This document shows positions 17,766-28,172 of a stretch of 64,000 nt of DNA, piece after piece (position 1 is the stretch's first letter; each line of letters opens with the position of its first letter). Source of the DNA: Rodentibacter genomosp. 2 (GTDB lineage Bacteria > Pseudomonadota > Gammaproteobacteria > Enterobacterales > Pasteurellaceae); NCBI GenBank assembly GCA_001999425.1, contig MLHP01000002.1, forward strand, positions 62,001 through 126,000, given 5' to 3'. The notes under the pieces were generated by a model. That model was not told where the DNA came from, ran no database searches, and saw nothing but the letters and a program-made list of their open reading frames with translations. A program made the position numbers and the translations under genes.

Positions 17766-17798
17766 AAAAAAGGAGATAAATGACATTATCTCCTTTTT
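17766..17798. terminator. Bidirectional terminator between mgsA and the YdgA-like gene
   Basis: AGGAGATAA pairs with TTATCTCCT, flanked by A and T tracts, between convergent genes. Confidence 0.8.
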
Positions 17799-17828
17799 TA
17801 TTTCATCAAAAGCGGATGGACATTAAGC

Positions 17829-19325
17829 CTAATGTTGCATCACTGCGCTCATTAATAACATAAAGATTATGCTTTTAGCCTGCTCTTCCGGCACAGCTTG
17901 ACCGTTTAGTTTTAATTCGCCATTTTCAAGCGCAAGTTTCATCGTAACTGATTTTTCACTATTTACGACAATATCGTTGTTTGCTCCTTCACTCGACATT
18001 TCTTCAATTTTAGCTTTAATATTTGTCCGTTCCTCTTCTGAGGCAAATTTCGTTAAAATCGCTTCAACGGTTGCTTTATCCAATTCAATATTCACGGCAA
18101 AGTCAGTGAATTGGTTATACAAACCGCCACTCATCAAGTCGAATTTAGGATCTTTAGCTAAAGCTACATTTAAGTCCAACGCCAATTTCCCCTGATTATC
18201 GGAAATCGAGATTGGGTTAAATTTAATTTGCGGTTGGTTATTAAAAATTGCCATACCGTATTTGGTAAACCACGATTCAACAATTTGCCCTATCGCCACA
18301 CTATTGCCGACATATCCCTCTTTGAATATGTTAATGAAAGATTCAAACAGAGCATTAATTGAATTGGCTTCAAGATGATTTAGCTCTACGTTATAAACTA
18401 ATTTACCTAAATCTGTTTTGTCTCTCCCTTCCATATCAATTATTAGTGAATCAATAGAATTTGCGCTCTTGAAATTTAAAAAATCATCTTTAACATCAAG
18501 CTCAGTAATTCCTTTCACCCCTTTTTCTACGATAGACAGGGTTTTATTCGTTTCGCCTGTCAACGAGATTTCTATGCTATCAATAGAAGATGTGCCTTTC
18601 CCTTTTTGAATATAAGTCCATTTTGTCGGCTCAATACTTCCTTTGTATTTAACACCTTTCAATTGAGTTTTAGATTCCACATCTTCATCAGAAACATTAT
18701 CTCTTTGAGCATTACTTGAAGAATGAAGAGTTAATTCATCTACCGAAAACTCATATTCTCCGGAAAGTGCTTTGTCTATTGCAAAACCGATATTAGCATT
18801 TGACCAAACAATATTCCCTTTTGAAGGCTCGGAATAGCTCACTTCTCCGCCCTCCACGTCAACTGTACCTTTTGTCGTTAAAGCGTAACTTGTTGAGGCA
18901 CGATACCGAATCGGCTTGTCCGACTTAGTCACATCAAATAACGGCTGTGTACTTTCATTTTTTGTGATAAAACCTTCTTCCGAAAAGATTACCGGCATAA
19001 AGTCAAATCTCATTAGTTGATTAAGCGGTAACGGCCCATGATAAAGTTTTGTTGAAAAAGGAATCGTCCATTGTTTTTCTTCTTTTGCCAAAGAAATTAC
19101 CATTTCATCTTCCACTTGAGAGCTGAAAAAACCACGATCAAATTGCTTATTTTTAAATTCAATATTGAAAGAATCTGAGCCCCCCAAAGTACGGAGTTGT
19201 TGGTTTGCCAATTCAATTTGGCGTTGATATTCCGTTTCCGCTTTTTGACCGGTAAACCATGCACCACCCGCCCAAGCAACTGCAAGCACTGCAACTAAAC
19301 TCATCGCAATTTTTGATTTTTTCAT
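17829..19325 (-). CDS. YdgA-like protein, DUF945 family
   Basis: A 498-residue protein with an N-terminal signal anchor (KIAMSLVAVLAVAWAGGAWFTG) followed by QKAETEYQRQIELANQQL, the typical start of the YdgA/DUF945 family. The rest is a long, mostly beta-strand periplasmic region rich in Ser, Thr and Lys, without catalytic motifs. Family members are membrane-anchored periplasmic proteins of unclear role. AAGGAT lies before the ATG. It is convergent with mgsA and divergent from dnaK. Confidence 0.75.
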   Translation of the reverse strand: MKKSKIAMSLVAVLAVAWAGGAWFTGQKAETEYQRQIELANQQLRTLGGSDSFNIEFKNKQFDRGFFSSQVEDEMVISLAKEEKQWTIPFSTKLYHGPLPLNQLMRFDFMPVIFSEEGFITKNESTQPLFDVTKSDKPIRYRASTSYALTTKGTVDVEGGEVSYSEPSKGNIVWSNANIGFAIDKALSGEYEFSVDELTLHSSSNAQRDNVSDEDVESKTQLKGVKYKGSIEPTKWTYIQKGKGTSSIDSIEISLTGETNKTLSIVEKGVKGITELDVKDDFLNFKSANSIDSLIIDMEGRDKTDLGKLVYNVELNHLEANSINALFESFINIFKEGYVGNSVAIGQIVESWFTKYGMAIFNNQPQIKFNPISISDNQGKLALDLNVALAKDPKFDLMSGGLYNQFTDFAVNIELDKATVEAILTKFASEEERTNIKAKIEEMSSEGANNDIVVNSEKSVTMKLALENGELKLNGQAVPEEQAKSIIFMLLMSAVMQH

Positions 19326-19515
19326 AAGTTATCCTTTTGATAATAAAATATAAAAACTTTATCAATTCTACCGCACTTTTCCTTCTTATCCACATTTTTA
19401 TCAAAAAATTCATAAATTATCCCTTGAAGTTTCATGCTTTGTTCTTATCTTACAAAGCAAGAACGGAAACAGCGCTATTTTTAAGTAAGAAAGATAAAAA
19501 ATTTTTAAATTCTCT

Positions 19516-19543
19516 CTTGAAATACGAAGAAGTATCCACATCT
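19516..19543 (+). promoter_or_regulatory. Sigma-32-type heat-shock promoter for dnaK
   Basis: CTTGAA (19516-19521), a 14-bp gap and CCACATCT (19536-19543) match the sigma-32 pattern CTTGAAA / CCCATNT, 52 bp before the dnaK ATG. A second CTTGAA at 19423-19428, with a poorer -10 (TTCTTATCT near 19442), may be an additional start. Confidence 0.7.
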
Positions 19544-19594
19544 TACAACCCGTAATGAATTACACTGAATTAAAAATTTAATTAGGAGAACAAA

Positions 19595-21490
19595 ATGGGA
19601 AAAATTATTGGTATTGACTTAGGAACAACCAACTCTTGTGTGGCTGTAATGGATGGCGACAAACCTCGTGTCATTGAAAATGCTGAAGGTGATCGTACTA
19701 CTCCGTCAATTATTGCTTATACAAACGACAACGAAACATTAGTCGGTCAACCGGCAAAACGTCAAGCGGTAACCAATCCAAAAAACACATTGTTTGCAAT
19801 CAAACGTTTAATTGGTCGTCGTTTTGAAGATGAAGAAGTAAAACGCGATATTGATATTATGCCGTTTGCCATCACTAAAGCAGATAACGGCGATGCTTGG
19901 GTTGAGGTAAAAGGTGAAAAATTAGCGCCTCCGCAAATTTCTGCCGAAGTATTGAAAAAAATGAAAAAAGCGGCAGAGGATTTCTTAGGCGAGTCCGTTA
20001 CTGAAGCGGTTATTACCGTTCCGGCATACTTTAACGATGCACAACGTCAAGCAACCAAAGACGCAGGCCGTATTGCGGGATTAGATGTAAAACGTATCAT
20101 CAATGAACCGACAGCAGCAGCATTAGCTTACGGTTTAGACAAAGGTACAGGTAACAAAACTATCGCTGTTTATGACTTAGGTGGCGGTACATTTGACTTG
20201 TCGATCATTGAAATTGATGAGGTTGGCGGCGAGAAAACTTTCGAAGTATTAGCAACCAACGGCGATACCCACTTAGGTGGTGAGGACTTCGATAACCGTA
20301 TTATTAACTATTTAGTTGATGAATTTAAAAAAGAGCAAGGCGTTGATTTACGTAATGACCCGCTTGCAATGCAACGCTTAAAAGAATCTGCTGAAAAAGC
20401 AAAAATTGAGCTTTCTTCCGCCCAACAAACGGATGTAAATCTTCCTTACATCACAGCGGATGCAACAGGTCCTAAACACTTAAACATTAAATTAACCCGT
20501 GCGAAATTAGAATCACTTGTTGAAGATTTAGTGGCTAAATCGCTTGAACCTGTTCGTATCGCATTAAAAGATGCGGGCAAATCTCCCTCTGAAATTGATG
20601 ATGTGATTTTAGTGGGTGGTCAAACCCGTATGCCGCTTGTTCAACAAGAAGTGGAAAAATTCTTCGGCAAAGCACCACGTAAAGACGTCAACCCAGATGA
20701 AGCCGTTGCGGTCGGTGCGGCAGTTCAAGGCGGTGTATTAGCCGGTGATGTTACCGATGTCTTATTGTTAGACGTTACTCCATTATCACTCGGTATCGAA
20801 ACTATGGGTGGTGTAATGACGACCTTAATTGAGAAAAACACCACGATTCCGACTAAGAAATCACAAGTGTTCTCAACGGCGGAAGATAACCAAAGTGCAG
20901 TAACTATTCACGTGTTACAAGGTGAGCGCAAACAAGCATCAGCCAATAAGTCTTTAGGTCAATTCAACCTTGAAGGCATTAACCCGGCTCCACGTGGTAT
21001 GCCACAAATTGAGGTGACTTTCGATATTGATGCGGACGGTATTATCCATGTTTCTGCAAAAGATAAAGGCACCGGTAAAGAACAACAAATCACAATTAAA
21101 GCGTCTTCCGGTTTAAGTGATGAAGAAATTCAACAAATGGTTCGTGATGCGGAAGCCAACGCTGAATCAGACCGTAAGTTTGAAGAATTGGTTCAAGCCC
21201 GTAACCAAGCAGATCATTTAATTCATAGCACACGCAAGCAATTAGATGAAGCGGGTGATAAAATCCCTGCAGCAGATCGCGGTGTAATCGAAAGTGCATT
21301 AAGTGACTTAGAAACGGCGGCAAAAGGTGAAGATAAAGCGGTAATTGAAGCGAAAATTCAAGTTCTTGTCGAAGCAGCGCAAAAACTCTCACAAACCGCC
21401 CAACCACAAGGCGACCAAACTCAAAACAACAGCAGCCCAAACGATGATGTTGTTGATGCTGAGTTTGAAGAAGTGAAAGATAACAAATAA
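19595..21490 (+). CDS. dnaK: Chaperone protein DnaK (Hsp70)
   Basis: A 631-residue Hsp70. The N-terminal ATPase domain shows [51 protein letters not shown] and [11 protein letters not shown]; the linker [15 protein letters not shown] leads into the substrate-binding domain, and a helical lid ends in a disordered Gln/Asn-rich stretch and the C-terminal [14 protein letters not shown]. It refolds proteins with DnaJ and GrpE. AGGAG lies 8 bp before the ATG. A terminator separates it from dnaJ. Confidence 0.98.
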   Translation: MGKIIGIDLGTTNSCVAVMDGDKPRVIENAEGDRTTPSIIAYTNDNETLVGQPAKRQAVTNPKNTLFAIKRLIGRRFEDEEVKRDIDIMPFAITKADNGDAWVEVKGEKLAPPQISAEVLKKMKKAAEDFLGESVTEAVITVPAYFNDAQRQATKDAGRIAGLDVKRIINEPTAAALAYGLDKGTGNKTIAVYDLGGGTFDLSIIEIDEVGGEKTFEVLATNGDTHLGGEDFDNRIINYLVDEFKKEQGVDLRNDPLAMQRLKESAEKAKIELSSAQQTDVNLPYITADATGPKHLNIKLTRAKLESLVEDLVAKSLEPVRIALKDAGKSPSEIDDVILVGGQTRMPLVQQEVEKFFGKAPRKDVNPDEAVAVGAAVQGGVLAGDVTDVLLLDVTPLSLGIETMGGVMTTLIEKNTTIPTKKSQVFSTAEDNQSAVTIHVLQGERKQASANKSLGQFNLEGINPAPRGMPQIEVTFDIDADGIIHVSAKDKGTGKEQQITIKASSGLSDEEIQQMVRDAEANAESDRKFEELVQARNQADHLIHSTRKQLDEAGDKIPAADRGVIESALSDLETAAKGEDKAVIEAKIQVLVEAAQKLSQTAQPQGDQTQNNSSPNDDVVDAEFEEVKDNK

Positions 21491-21509
21491 TTCATTTGTT
21501 AATACTAAC

Positions 21510-21533
21510 AAGGGCGTTGCAAAACGCCCTTTT
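21510..21533 (+). terminator. Terminator between dnaK and dnaJ
   Basis: AAGGGCGTT pairs with AACGCCCTT followed by TTCG. Partial termination here would keep DnaJ below DnaK. An imperfect uptake-signal inverted repeat (21554 to about 21616) follows in the gap before dnaJ. Confidence 0.75.
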
Positions 21534-21701
21534 CGTGTATATACCTGATAGCAAAGTGCGGTTAAATTTTTAACTGTTTTTCACGGAAAAATATTTCAAA
21601 TTTTGACTGCACTTTAAATCTCCCTAACTCCCTATTAGTTAATAAAAAGGGGGAATAATGGTAGAAACCATTCGGAGAAAGAATAAAACGGAACAAACCT
21701 A

Positions 21702-22844
21702 ATGGCAAAACAAGACTATTATGAACTCCTCGGCATTCAAAAAGGTGCTGACGAAAAAGAAATTAAGCGTGCATATAAAAAACTTGCAATGCAATATCAT
21801 CCTGATAGAACTAAGGGTGATAAAGCGAAAGAAGAAAAATTCAAAGAAATCCAAGAAGCTTATGAAGTTTTAGGTGATAAAGAGAAACGCGCAGCTTACG
21901 ATCAGTACGGACACGCTGCCTTTGAACAAGGCGGGTTTGGGGGCGGTAACGGTTTTAGCGGTGCTGATTTCGGTGATATGTTCGGCGATATTTTTGGCGA
22001 TATTTTTGGTGGCGGAAGTCGTGCCCGTCAGCGTATAGTGCGTGGTGAAGATTTACGCTATGATCTTGAAATTAGCTTAGAAGAAGCAGTAAAAGGAACA
22101 ACCAGAGATATTCAAATTAATACTCTTGCTCATTGCGATAACTGTGATGGTACAGGGGCGGAAAAAGGCTCAAAAGTTGAAACCTGTCCAACCTGTCACG
22201 GAGCAGGACGTATTCGCCGCCAACAAGGTTTCTTTGTATCTGAAAGTATTTGTCCGACTTGTCACGGCTCCGGCAAGAAAATTGAAAAACCTTGCCATGT
22301 TTGCCATGGGGATGGTCGCATTCATAAAAAAGAAAGTCTTTCCGTTAAAATTCCGGCAGGCGTGGATACTGGTAACCAGCTTCGTTTGGCAGGTAAAGGC
22401 GCTGCCGGCGAAAACGGTGCACCGGCGGGTGATCTTTATGTCGTAATTCATGTGAAAGAACATCATATTTTCGAACGCGACGGAAACAATCTTTATTGTG
22501 AAGTCCCGATTAGCTTTGCGACTGCCGCTCTCGGCGGTGAAATTGAAGTCCCAACCTTAGACGGTCGAGTAAAACTCAAGATTCCTGCCGAAACCCAAAC
22601 CGGAAAATTATTCCGAATGCGCGGCAAGGGTGTAATGTCTAACCGTAGTGGCTATGCAGGCGATTTAATCTGCCGTATTGTGGTCGAAACACCGGTGAAT
22701 TTAAACAGTAAACAAAAAGAATTACTGACAGAACTTGAAGAAAGTTTGCAGGGCAAAGGGTTAAGCAAACATAGCCCTAAATCCTCCGGTTTTTTGGATG
22801 GTGTGAAGAAATTCTTTGATAATTTAGGTAAATCCGATAAATAA
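21702..22844 (+). CDS. dnaJ: Chaperone protein DnaJ (Hsp40)
   Basis: A 380-residue type I J-protein that delivers clients to DnaK and triggers its ATPase. The J domain has the HPD motif ([10 protein letters not shown]), followed by a Gly/Phe region ([14 protein letters not shown]), the four CxxCxGxG zinc repeats ([32 protein letters not shown]) and the C-terminal substrate domains. The start begins [11 protein letters not shown] as in the family. The 211-bp gap after dnaK holds a terminator, so dnaJ may also have its own promoter. Confidence 0.98.
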   Translation: MAKQDYYELLGIQKGADEKEIKRAYKKLAMQYHPDRTKGDKAKEEKFKEIQEAYEVLGDKEKRAAYDQYGHAAFEQGGFGGGNGFSGADFGDMFGDIFGDIFGGGSRARQRIVRGEDLRYDLEISLEEAVKGTTRDIQINTLAHCDNCDGTGAEKGSKVETCPTCHGAGRIRRQQGFFVSESICPTCHGSGKKIEKPCHVCHGDGRIHKKESLSVKIPAGVDTGNQLRLAGKGAAGENGAPAGDLYVVIHVKEHHIFERDGNNLYCEVPISFATAALGGEIEVPTLDGRVKLKIPAETQTGKLFRMRGKGVMSNRSGYAGDLICRIVVETPVNLNSKQKELLTELEESLQGKGLSKHSPKSSGFLDGVKKFFDNLGKSDK

Positions 22845-22856
22845 AAACTTGAGTAA

Positions 22857-22882
22857 AAAAGCCCGCACTTTGCGGGCTTTTT
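22857..22882 (+). terminator. Terminator of dnaJ
   Basis: GCCCGCA pairs with TGCGGGC, A tract before and T tract after. It can also serve the convergent tcyP-like gene. Confidence 0.85.
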
Positions 22883-22929
22883 GTTAAAGTCATTGAAATG
22901 AATAAGTATGATGTGCTCTATTCAACACA

Positions 22930-24258
22930 TTATTCTTTCAATTTCAACCATTTACTACTTAATGTTCCCGCTGTCATTGCACCGTTGACATTTAATGCTG
23001 TACGTCCCATATCAATGAGCGGTTCGATTGAAATCAATAAACCGACTAACTCAAGCGGTAAACCTAAGGTTGAAAGTACAACAATCGCTGCAAAAGTTGC
23101 ACCACCGCCCACACCTGCAATACCAAAAGAAGAAATCGCTACCACTAAAACAAGTGTTGCAATATAGCCGACGGTAAAAGGATCAATACCTACTGTCGGC
23201 GCAATCATGACAGCCAACATTGCAGGATAAATTCCTGCACAGCCATTTTGTCCGATTGTCGCCCCGAAGGTAGCTGAGAAGTTCGCAATAGCCGGGTTAT
23301 TCCCCAACTTATCCGTTTGAGTTTCAATATTAAGCGGAATAGTCGCCGCACTTGAACGAGAGCTAAAGGCAAAACTCAATGTCGGCATGACTTTTTTGTA
23401 ATACTGAATCGGACTAATACCGGATAAGAAAAGTAACAAGCCGTGAACGACAAACATCAAAAAGATAGCAATATAAGAAGCGACAACAAAGCTCCCTAAA
23501 TTCAGAATATCAGCCCATTTTGATGTTGCTCCTACTTTAATCATCAGGGCAAACACACCGTAAGGCGTTAAACGAATTACAAAACGAACTAAACGAGCAA
23601 CTAATTTATTTAAAGTTTCCACCCCCTGAGCAATGCGATCACCCAACTCCTGATTTTCTTTACGCAAACTCAACGCCGCTACGCCTAAAAATGCAGAGAA
23701 GATCACAACACTAATAATTGAGGTTGGATTTGCCCCCGTTAATTCAGCAAAAGGATTCTTTGGAATAAAAGAAAGCAGCATTGCCGGTACACTTAATGCA
23801 TTAATTTGATCCGCACGACCCAATACTCTGGTTTGAGCAGCAAGCTCACGTTCACCTGCCACTAAACCTTCCGCCGTTAAACCAAATATTTGTACTATAA
23901 TAATACCGATAAACGCGGCGATCGCCGTGGTAATAAGTAACACGGAAAGTACACTAAAACTGATTTTGCCTAAAGAGCGAGCTTCATTTAACCGGGTAAT
24001 CGCCGATAAAATTGAGACAAAGACTAATGGCATAACGATCATTTGTAATAAACGGACATAGCCTCCGCCCACCAGATTAATCCAATCCAATGCGGTTTTA
24101 ATCGTTTCCTCATTACCAATATTTTGTAGCAATGCCCCTGCACCTAAACCAAGGGCTAAACCGACAAAAACGGTTTGTCCTAATTTTTGTGTTTTTTTAT
24201 AAAGATAGCCCAACAACACAAGAATCAGTGTAAAAATGATTAAGGTAAGAAATAACAT
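22930..24258 (-). CDS. tcyP: L-cystine / dicarboxylate-type symporter, TcyP (YdjN)-like
   Basis: A 442-residue inner-membrane transporter of the dicarboxylate/amino acid:cation symporter family with about eight to nine hydrophobic segments. The serine-rich hairpin SFAFSSRSSAATIPLN, the conserved NGCAGIYPAMLAVMIAP and the last hairpin SFGIAGVGGGATFAA are visible. The N-terminal form and overall sequence are closest to the cystine transporter TcyP/YdjN and not to GltP or SstT. Cystine as substrate is inferred from family resemblance. Single gene, between dnaJ and modC. Confidence 0.78.
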   Translation of the reverse strand: MLFLTLIIFTLILVLLGYLYKKTQKLGQTVFVGLALGLGAGALLQNIGNEETIKTALDWINLVGGGYVRLLQMIVMPLVFVSILSAITRLNEARSLGKISFSVLSVLLITTAIAAFIGIIIVQIFGLTAEGLVAGERELAAQTRVLGRADQINALSVPAMLLSFIPKNPFAELTGANPTSIISVVIFSAFLGVAALSLRKENQELGDRIAQGVETLNKLVARLVRFVIRLTPYGVFALMIKVGATSKWADILNLGSFVVASYIAIFLMFVVHGLLLFLSGISPIQYYKKVMPTLSFAFSSRSSAATIPLNIETQTDKLGNNPAIANFSATFGATIGQNGCAGIYPAMLAVMIAPTVGIDPFTVGYIATLVLVVAISSFGIAGVGGGATFAAIVVLSTLGLPLELVGLLISIEPLIDMGRTALNVNGAMTAGTLSSKWLKLKE

Positions 24259-24360
24259 ATTAATATTCTCCTAGAAATTCAGGTGGCAATATTAAATAGA
24301 CTTCCTCATAAAAGATCTAATCGTTTTTTGTTATATCTTATAATTTTATGAAATATCATT

Positions 24361-25416
24361 TTAAACGACGGATACCGCTTTAATTTGCACATAAACATTC
24401 ATACCCACCATAAAGCGCAATTCATTTTGTGCCCATTTGCTGATACTTGCCCAAATCTTGTACCCCTCGACTAATAGCGCAATATCCACTCGTGAATCCT
24501 GTATATCAATTTGTGCAATTTGACCATGTAAAATATTGCGAATACTGGTTTGTTGTGATTTCTGCAAGGCGATTGAAACATCAGAACTATAAATACAAAT
24601 CCGTACAGGCTCCCCTGCCTCCGCATTGACTTGATTAATCCAAAGTAATTGTTCGCCTAGAGAAAGTGCGGTCATTTTATAGGGTGGATTATGTAAATGC
24701 ACAGGTAAAGCTAAAACACTACTTTGCTCGTTTTCCTCTTTCCATGGTGCGAAAATAGCACTGTTCCAAATTCGTTCCACAGAATCATACGCTTTGACTT
24801 TTCCATTTTCCATTAATACCACGAGATCCGCGAGTCGTAATAATTCATCCAAACTATGTGTGACATACAAAATGGGAATATTAATTTCTTGAGAAAGTCG
24901 CTCCAAATAGTGCATTAATTCCCGCTTACGCGGCACATCTAAGGCTGAAAGCGGTTCATCCATCAAAAGAATATCGGGATCAGCCAGCAAAGCACGCCCA
25001 ATGGCAACTCGCTGCTTTTCACCACCGGAAAGAGTGCTCGGATAGCGTTTTAATAAATGCCCGATACCAAGCAACTCAACAATGTAATCAAAATCCTCTT
25101 TCTGTATATTTTTCATCCCATAACGTAAATTGCCCTTCACATTGTAATGAGGAAACAAACGCGCATCTTGAAAGACGTAGCCAATTTTTCTTTGGTGAAC
25201 TGGTATATATACTTGTGTTTCAATATCCACTAAAGTGCGGTCGTTTAACTGAATAAATCCTTCATCAGGTTGAATTAATCCGGCCACAAGATTAATTAAA
25301 GAGGTTTTGCCTGAACCGGATAAGCCGAAAATAGCGGTTACCCCCTGTTCAGGGATTGATAAATTTGCTTGTAAGGCAAGTTGCCCCAACTGTTTTTTTA
25401 CATTAATTTGCAACAT
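24361..25416 (-). CDS. modC: Molybdate ABC transporter ATP-binding protein
   Basis: A 351-residue ATPase: Walker [13 protein letters not shown]-loop [11 protein letters not shown], signature [15 protein letters not shown], Walker [13 protein letters not shown] and H-loop YVTHSLDE, then a C-terminal TOBE/Mop domain ([21 protein letters not shown] onward) that can sense molybdate. It overlaps the modB end by 14 bp, so translation is coupled. Last gene of modABC. Confidence 0.95.
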   Translation of the reverse strand: MLQINVKKQLGQLALQANLSIPEQGVTAIFGLSGSGKTSLINLVAGLIQPDEGFIQLNDRTLVDIETQVYIPVHQRKIGYVFQDARLFPHYNVKGNLRYGMKNIQKEDFDYIVELLGIGHLLKRYPSTLSGGEKQRVAIGRALLADPDILLMDEPLSALDVPRKRELMHYLERLSQEINIPILYVTHSLDELLRLADLVVLMENGKVKAYDSVERIWNSAIFAPWKEENEQSSVLALPVHLHNPPYKMTALSLGEQLLWINQVNAEAGEPVRICIYSSDVSIALQKSQQTSIRNILHGQIAQIDIQDSRVDIALLVEGYKIWASISKWAQNELRFMVGMNVYVQIKAVSVV

Positions 25417-26131
25417 TTCCCTGCCCTAATTTTTTCTGCATATACTTACTTAACCATTCTGAGGCAAGTAATGAAATTAATGAAAGGATAATGGCAAATA
25501 CGCATAAACGGGCTGTTTGCGCCTCCGCTCCCGGGGTTTGAATGAAAGAGTACATGGCAAGGGGAATGGTTTGAGTTTCCCCAGCGATATTAGAAACAAA
25601 CGTTATGGTTGCGCCAAACTCCCCTAATGAACGGGCAAAACCTAATATCAATCCGGCTAAGACACCCGGCAATGAAAGAGGAAAAGTGATCGTAAAAAAT
25701 ACACGCCATGGCGAAGCGCCCAAGGTTTGCGCTGCCTGTTCAAACCGAATATCAATACTTTCAAGGGAAAGACGAATCGCCCGAACAACCAAAGGAAAAG
25801 CCACCACTGCCGAAGCAAGTACCGCCCCTTTCCAGCTAAACCCAAAAGAGAACCCAAACCATTGATATAGATACTGTCCGATAAATCCATTTCGTCCCAT
25901 TGCCACCAGCAATACATATCCAATGACAACCGGTGGTAATACTAAAGGCAAATGAATTATGCCACTCACTAAGGACTTACCATAAAAATTTTTACGCGCC
26001 AAAAGCCATGCGACAAAGATCGCAAGAGGTAAGCTCCAAAGCATTGCACTAAACGACACACTTAAACTTAGGCGAATCGCATCGGTTTCTAACGGGCTAA
26101 GATTGAAGAAGGAAAGAAATTGAGTGAGCAA
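25403..26131 (-). CDS. modB: Molybdate ABC transporter permease
   Basis: A 242-residue inner-membrane permease with about five to six membrane spans and the ABC-permease coupling loop ([26 protein letters not shown]) that contacts ModC. The likely start is an unusual TTG at 26131, with AAGGA about 9 bp before it; no ATG lies close enough to give the first membrane segment. It lies 92 bp after modA and overlaps modC. Confidence 0.94.
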   Translation of the reverse strand: MLTQFLSFFNLSPLETDAIRLSLSVSFSAMLWSLPLAIFVAWLLARKNFYGKSLVSGIIHLPLVLPPVVIGYVLLVAMGRNGFIGQYLYQWFGFSFGFSWKGAVLASAVVAFPLVVRAIRLSLESIDIRFEQAAQTLGASPWRVFFTITFPLSLPGVLAGLILGFARSLGEFGATITFVSNIAGETQTIPLAMYSFIQTPGAEAQTARLCVFAIILSLISLLASEWLSKYMQKKLGQGNVAN

Positions 26132-26223
26132 ACTGCATTTCCTTAATAATACTGATATGTTGCTTAAAAGTGATATGAGATTTTAACAAAAAGGGCAAAT
26201 ACTTACCCTTTATTTACTGAAAT

Positions 26224-26991
26224 TTATTTTATGGAGAAACCGTAACTTTCAAGCACTTTTTTCGCTGCTTCAGAATCAAGATATGTTAAGAAATCACGGG
26301 AATCCGAATTATCATGTCCTTTCAAAATCGCCATAGGATAAACCACCGGTTTATAGCTATCTAACGGAAATATCCCCACCGTTTTCACCTTTTGGCTTAC
26401 TTTCGCATCTGTGCTATACACAATACCATAAGGCGCTTCTGCTCTTTCAACTAACGCTAATGCACCACGCACATCTTTAGCTCGTGCTAAACGTTCTTTT
26501 ACTTTATCCCATAGATTTAATTTGGTTAAAGCTTCTTCCGCATATTGTCCTGCCGGTACATGCGCCGGATCGCCCACTGATAAATAGCTGTCTTTCAATG
26601 CCTTAATCCACTCACCTTTAGAAATATCGACCTTTTCTACCGCATTTTTTATCGGTGCAATCAATACCAATTCATTTCCTGCCAATACTTTTTCCGTATC
26701 TTTCACCGTTAAATCCTTCTCAGAAAGATATTTCATCCATTTATTACTGGCTGAAATAAAAATATCTGCCGGTGCACCTTCTTCCACTTGTTTTGCTAAG
26801 ATTGATGAAGAAGCAAAAGAAAAGATCACTTCATTTTCAGGATTTTGCTTCATATAATCTGCCGCCACATTTTGCAAAGCATCCGTCATTGAGGCAGCGG
26901 CAAACACCGTAACTTTAGCGGAAGTCGCCAAAGAAACGCCAAAGCCGATAACAAAAAGTGCGGTTGAAATTTTAGTTAATTTTCTCATCAT
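26224..26991 (-). CDS. modA: Molybdate-binding periplasmic protein
   Basis: A 255-residue exported solute-binding protein. A signal peptide (about residues 1-25) is followed by KVTVFAAASMTDALQNVA, the ModA start, with further family segments FSFASSSILAKQVEEGAPADIFISAS and VGDPAHVPAGQYAEEAL that supply the oxyanion ligands. It collects molybdate (and tungstate) for ModBC. GGAG lies just upstream of tandem ATG codons. First gene of modABC, divergent from modE, with a ModE-like operator in between. Confidence 0.95.
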   Translation of the reverse strand: MMRKLTKISTALFVIGFGVSLATSAKVTVFAAASMTDALQNVAADYMKQNPENEVIFSFASSSILAKQVEEGAPADIFISASNKWMKYLSEKDLTVKDTEKVLAGNELVLIAPIKNAVEKVDISKGEWIKALKDSYLSVGDPAHVPAGQYAEEALTKLNLWDKVKERLARAKDVRGALALVERAEAPYGIVYSTDAKVSQKVKTVGIFPLDSYKPVVYPMAILKGHDNSDSRDFLTYLDSEAAKKVLESYGFSIK

Positions 26992-27010
26992 TTTCTCCTA
27001 TATCAAATAA

Positions 27011-27034
27011 CGCTATCTACATGATTATATATCG
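27011..27034. promoter_or_regulatory. Candidate ModE operator
   Basis: An imperfect 24-bp palindrome whose two ends, read inward on opposite strands, are CGATATATA and CGCTATCTA (7 of 9 identical). This is the layout of the E. coli modA operator, 20 bp upstream of modA. It is placed to repress modABC when molybdate is ample, and may also touch the modE promoter. Confidence 0.6.
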
Positions 27035-27168
27035 AAATAAAAAATAACGATACGTAAAAATTTTGTTTTATCATAAAATATACAACGCTTAGGATCTGTG
27101 GACATTTTATTTTTGCATGCGTTATACACAAAACAGCCACAGTTCCGATTATCATAAAAGGAATTCCT

Positions 27169-27936
27169 ATGAAAAATACTGAAATTTTACTCACGATAAA
27201 ATTGCAACAAATGCTCTTTATTGATCCCAAACGAGTTCGCTTACTTAAAGAAATTCAGCAATGCGGTTCAATTAATCAAGCGGCAAAAAATGCTAAAGTC
27301 AGCTATAAAAGTGCATGGGATCATCTTGAAGCGATGGACAGACTCAGCCCTTCTCCTTTGCTGGAACGCAATACGGGCGGGAAAAATGGCGGTGGTACAG
27401 TTTTAACAAGCTATGCAGAACGTTTACTGCAACTTTATGACTTATTAGAGAAAACCCAAGAGCATGCATTCAAAATTTTGCAAGATGAATCCATACCACT
27501 CGATAGTCTGCTTACCGCCACAGCACGCTTTTCCTTGCAAAGTAGCGCACGTAATCAATTCTTTGGCAAAGTTGCACGCCAACGAATGATTGATTCCCGT
27601 TGTATTGTTGATGTAAGCGTAGAAGGATTGCCAATGCCCTTACAAGTATCAATTACCACAAAAAGTGCCTCACGTTTGAAATTAATGACAGAAAAAGAAG
27701 TGATGCTGATGTGCAAAGCGCCTTGGGTGAAAATGACGGAACAACCTTTGGAAAATCAGACAAATCAATTTCCCGTTAGCATAAAATCAATCAACGAAGA
27801 GGAAGCCATTTTAGTTTTTGATGATAGCGGAATGGAATTTTGTGCGACAATCCATCAACCAAATCAATGGAAAATTGATCAACAAATTTGGTTACATATC
27901 GATCCGGAACAAATTATTTTGGCAACATTAGAATAA
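27169..27936 (+). CDS. modE: Molybdate-dependent transcriptional regulator ModE
   Basis: A 255-residue regulator. Residues 1-110 form a winged helix-turn-helix (LLKEIQQCGSINQAAKNAKVSYKSAWDHLEAM, then the wing RNTGGKNGGGTVLTSYAERLL). The C-terminal half holds two Mop/TOBE-type modules (TARFSLQSSARNQFFGKVARQ and the following repeat) that bind molybdate. With molybdate it represses modABC. AGGA lies 6 bp before the ATG. Divergent from modA across 177 bp with a candidate operator. Confidence 0.94.
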   Translation: MKNTEILLTIKLQQMLFIDPKRVRLLKEIQQCGSINQAAKNAKVSYKSAWDHLEAMDRLSPSPLLERNTGGKNGGGTVLTSYAERLLQLYDLLEKTQEHAFKILQDESIPLDSLLTATARFSLQSSARNQFFGKVARQRMIDSRCIVDVSVEGLPMPLQVSITTKSASRLKLMTEKEVMLMCKAPWVKMTEQPLENQTNQFPVSIKSINEEEAILVFDDSGMEFCATIHQPNQWKIDQQIWLHIDPEQIILATLE

Positions 27937-27951
27937 ATTTTTGACAAGAAA

Positions 27952-27980
27952 AAACGGCTGAATATCAGCCGTTTACTTTT
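27952..27980 (+). terminator. Terminator of modE
   Basis: AAACGGCTG pairs with CAGCCGTTT around AATAT, followed by a T-rich run. Confidence 0.8.
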
Positions 27981-28104
27981 TAACTTTTCTCTTCAGAAGA
28001 AAATCGAAATAAGCCCTTAATTCATCCAACTATGTGCCTGCAAGTGGGCTACTCATAATTCCCCCATTTAATTGATTGTAAATAAAGAAACTTTGGCAAG
28101 TTTA

Positions 28105-28140
28105 CAAAGCAAAGCAAAGCAAAGCAAAGCAAAGCAAAGC
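28105..28140. repeat. Tandem pentanucleotide repeat, (CAAAG)7
   Basis: Seven perfect copies of CAAAG plus one C in the gap between modE and the small membrane protein genes, 32 bp past the stop of the nearer one. Perfect short tandem repeats in Pasteurellaceae often change copy number and switch a linked gene. Here the repeat is in no recognisable intact gene. Nothing else stands out in 27981-28172 apart from a broken nine-codon frame on the minus strand (28056 to 28030) with GGGGGAA before it. Confidence 0.9.
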
Positions 28141-28172
28141 ATTTTCAGTTTAATTGAATATTTATTAAATAA

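Noticed and set aside
24361-27936. A Moco riboswitch in the mod region
   Set aside because: The 177-bp modA-modE gap has room only for promoters and the ModE-like palindrome; no conserved riboswitch stems were recognised.
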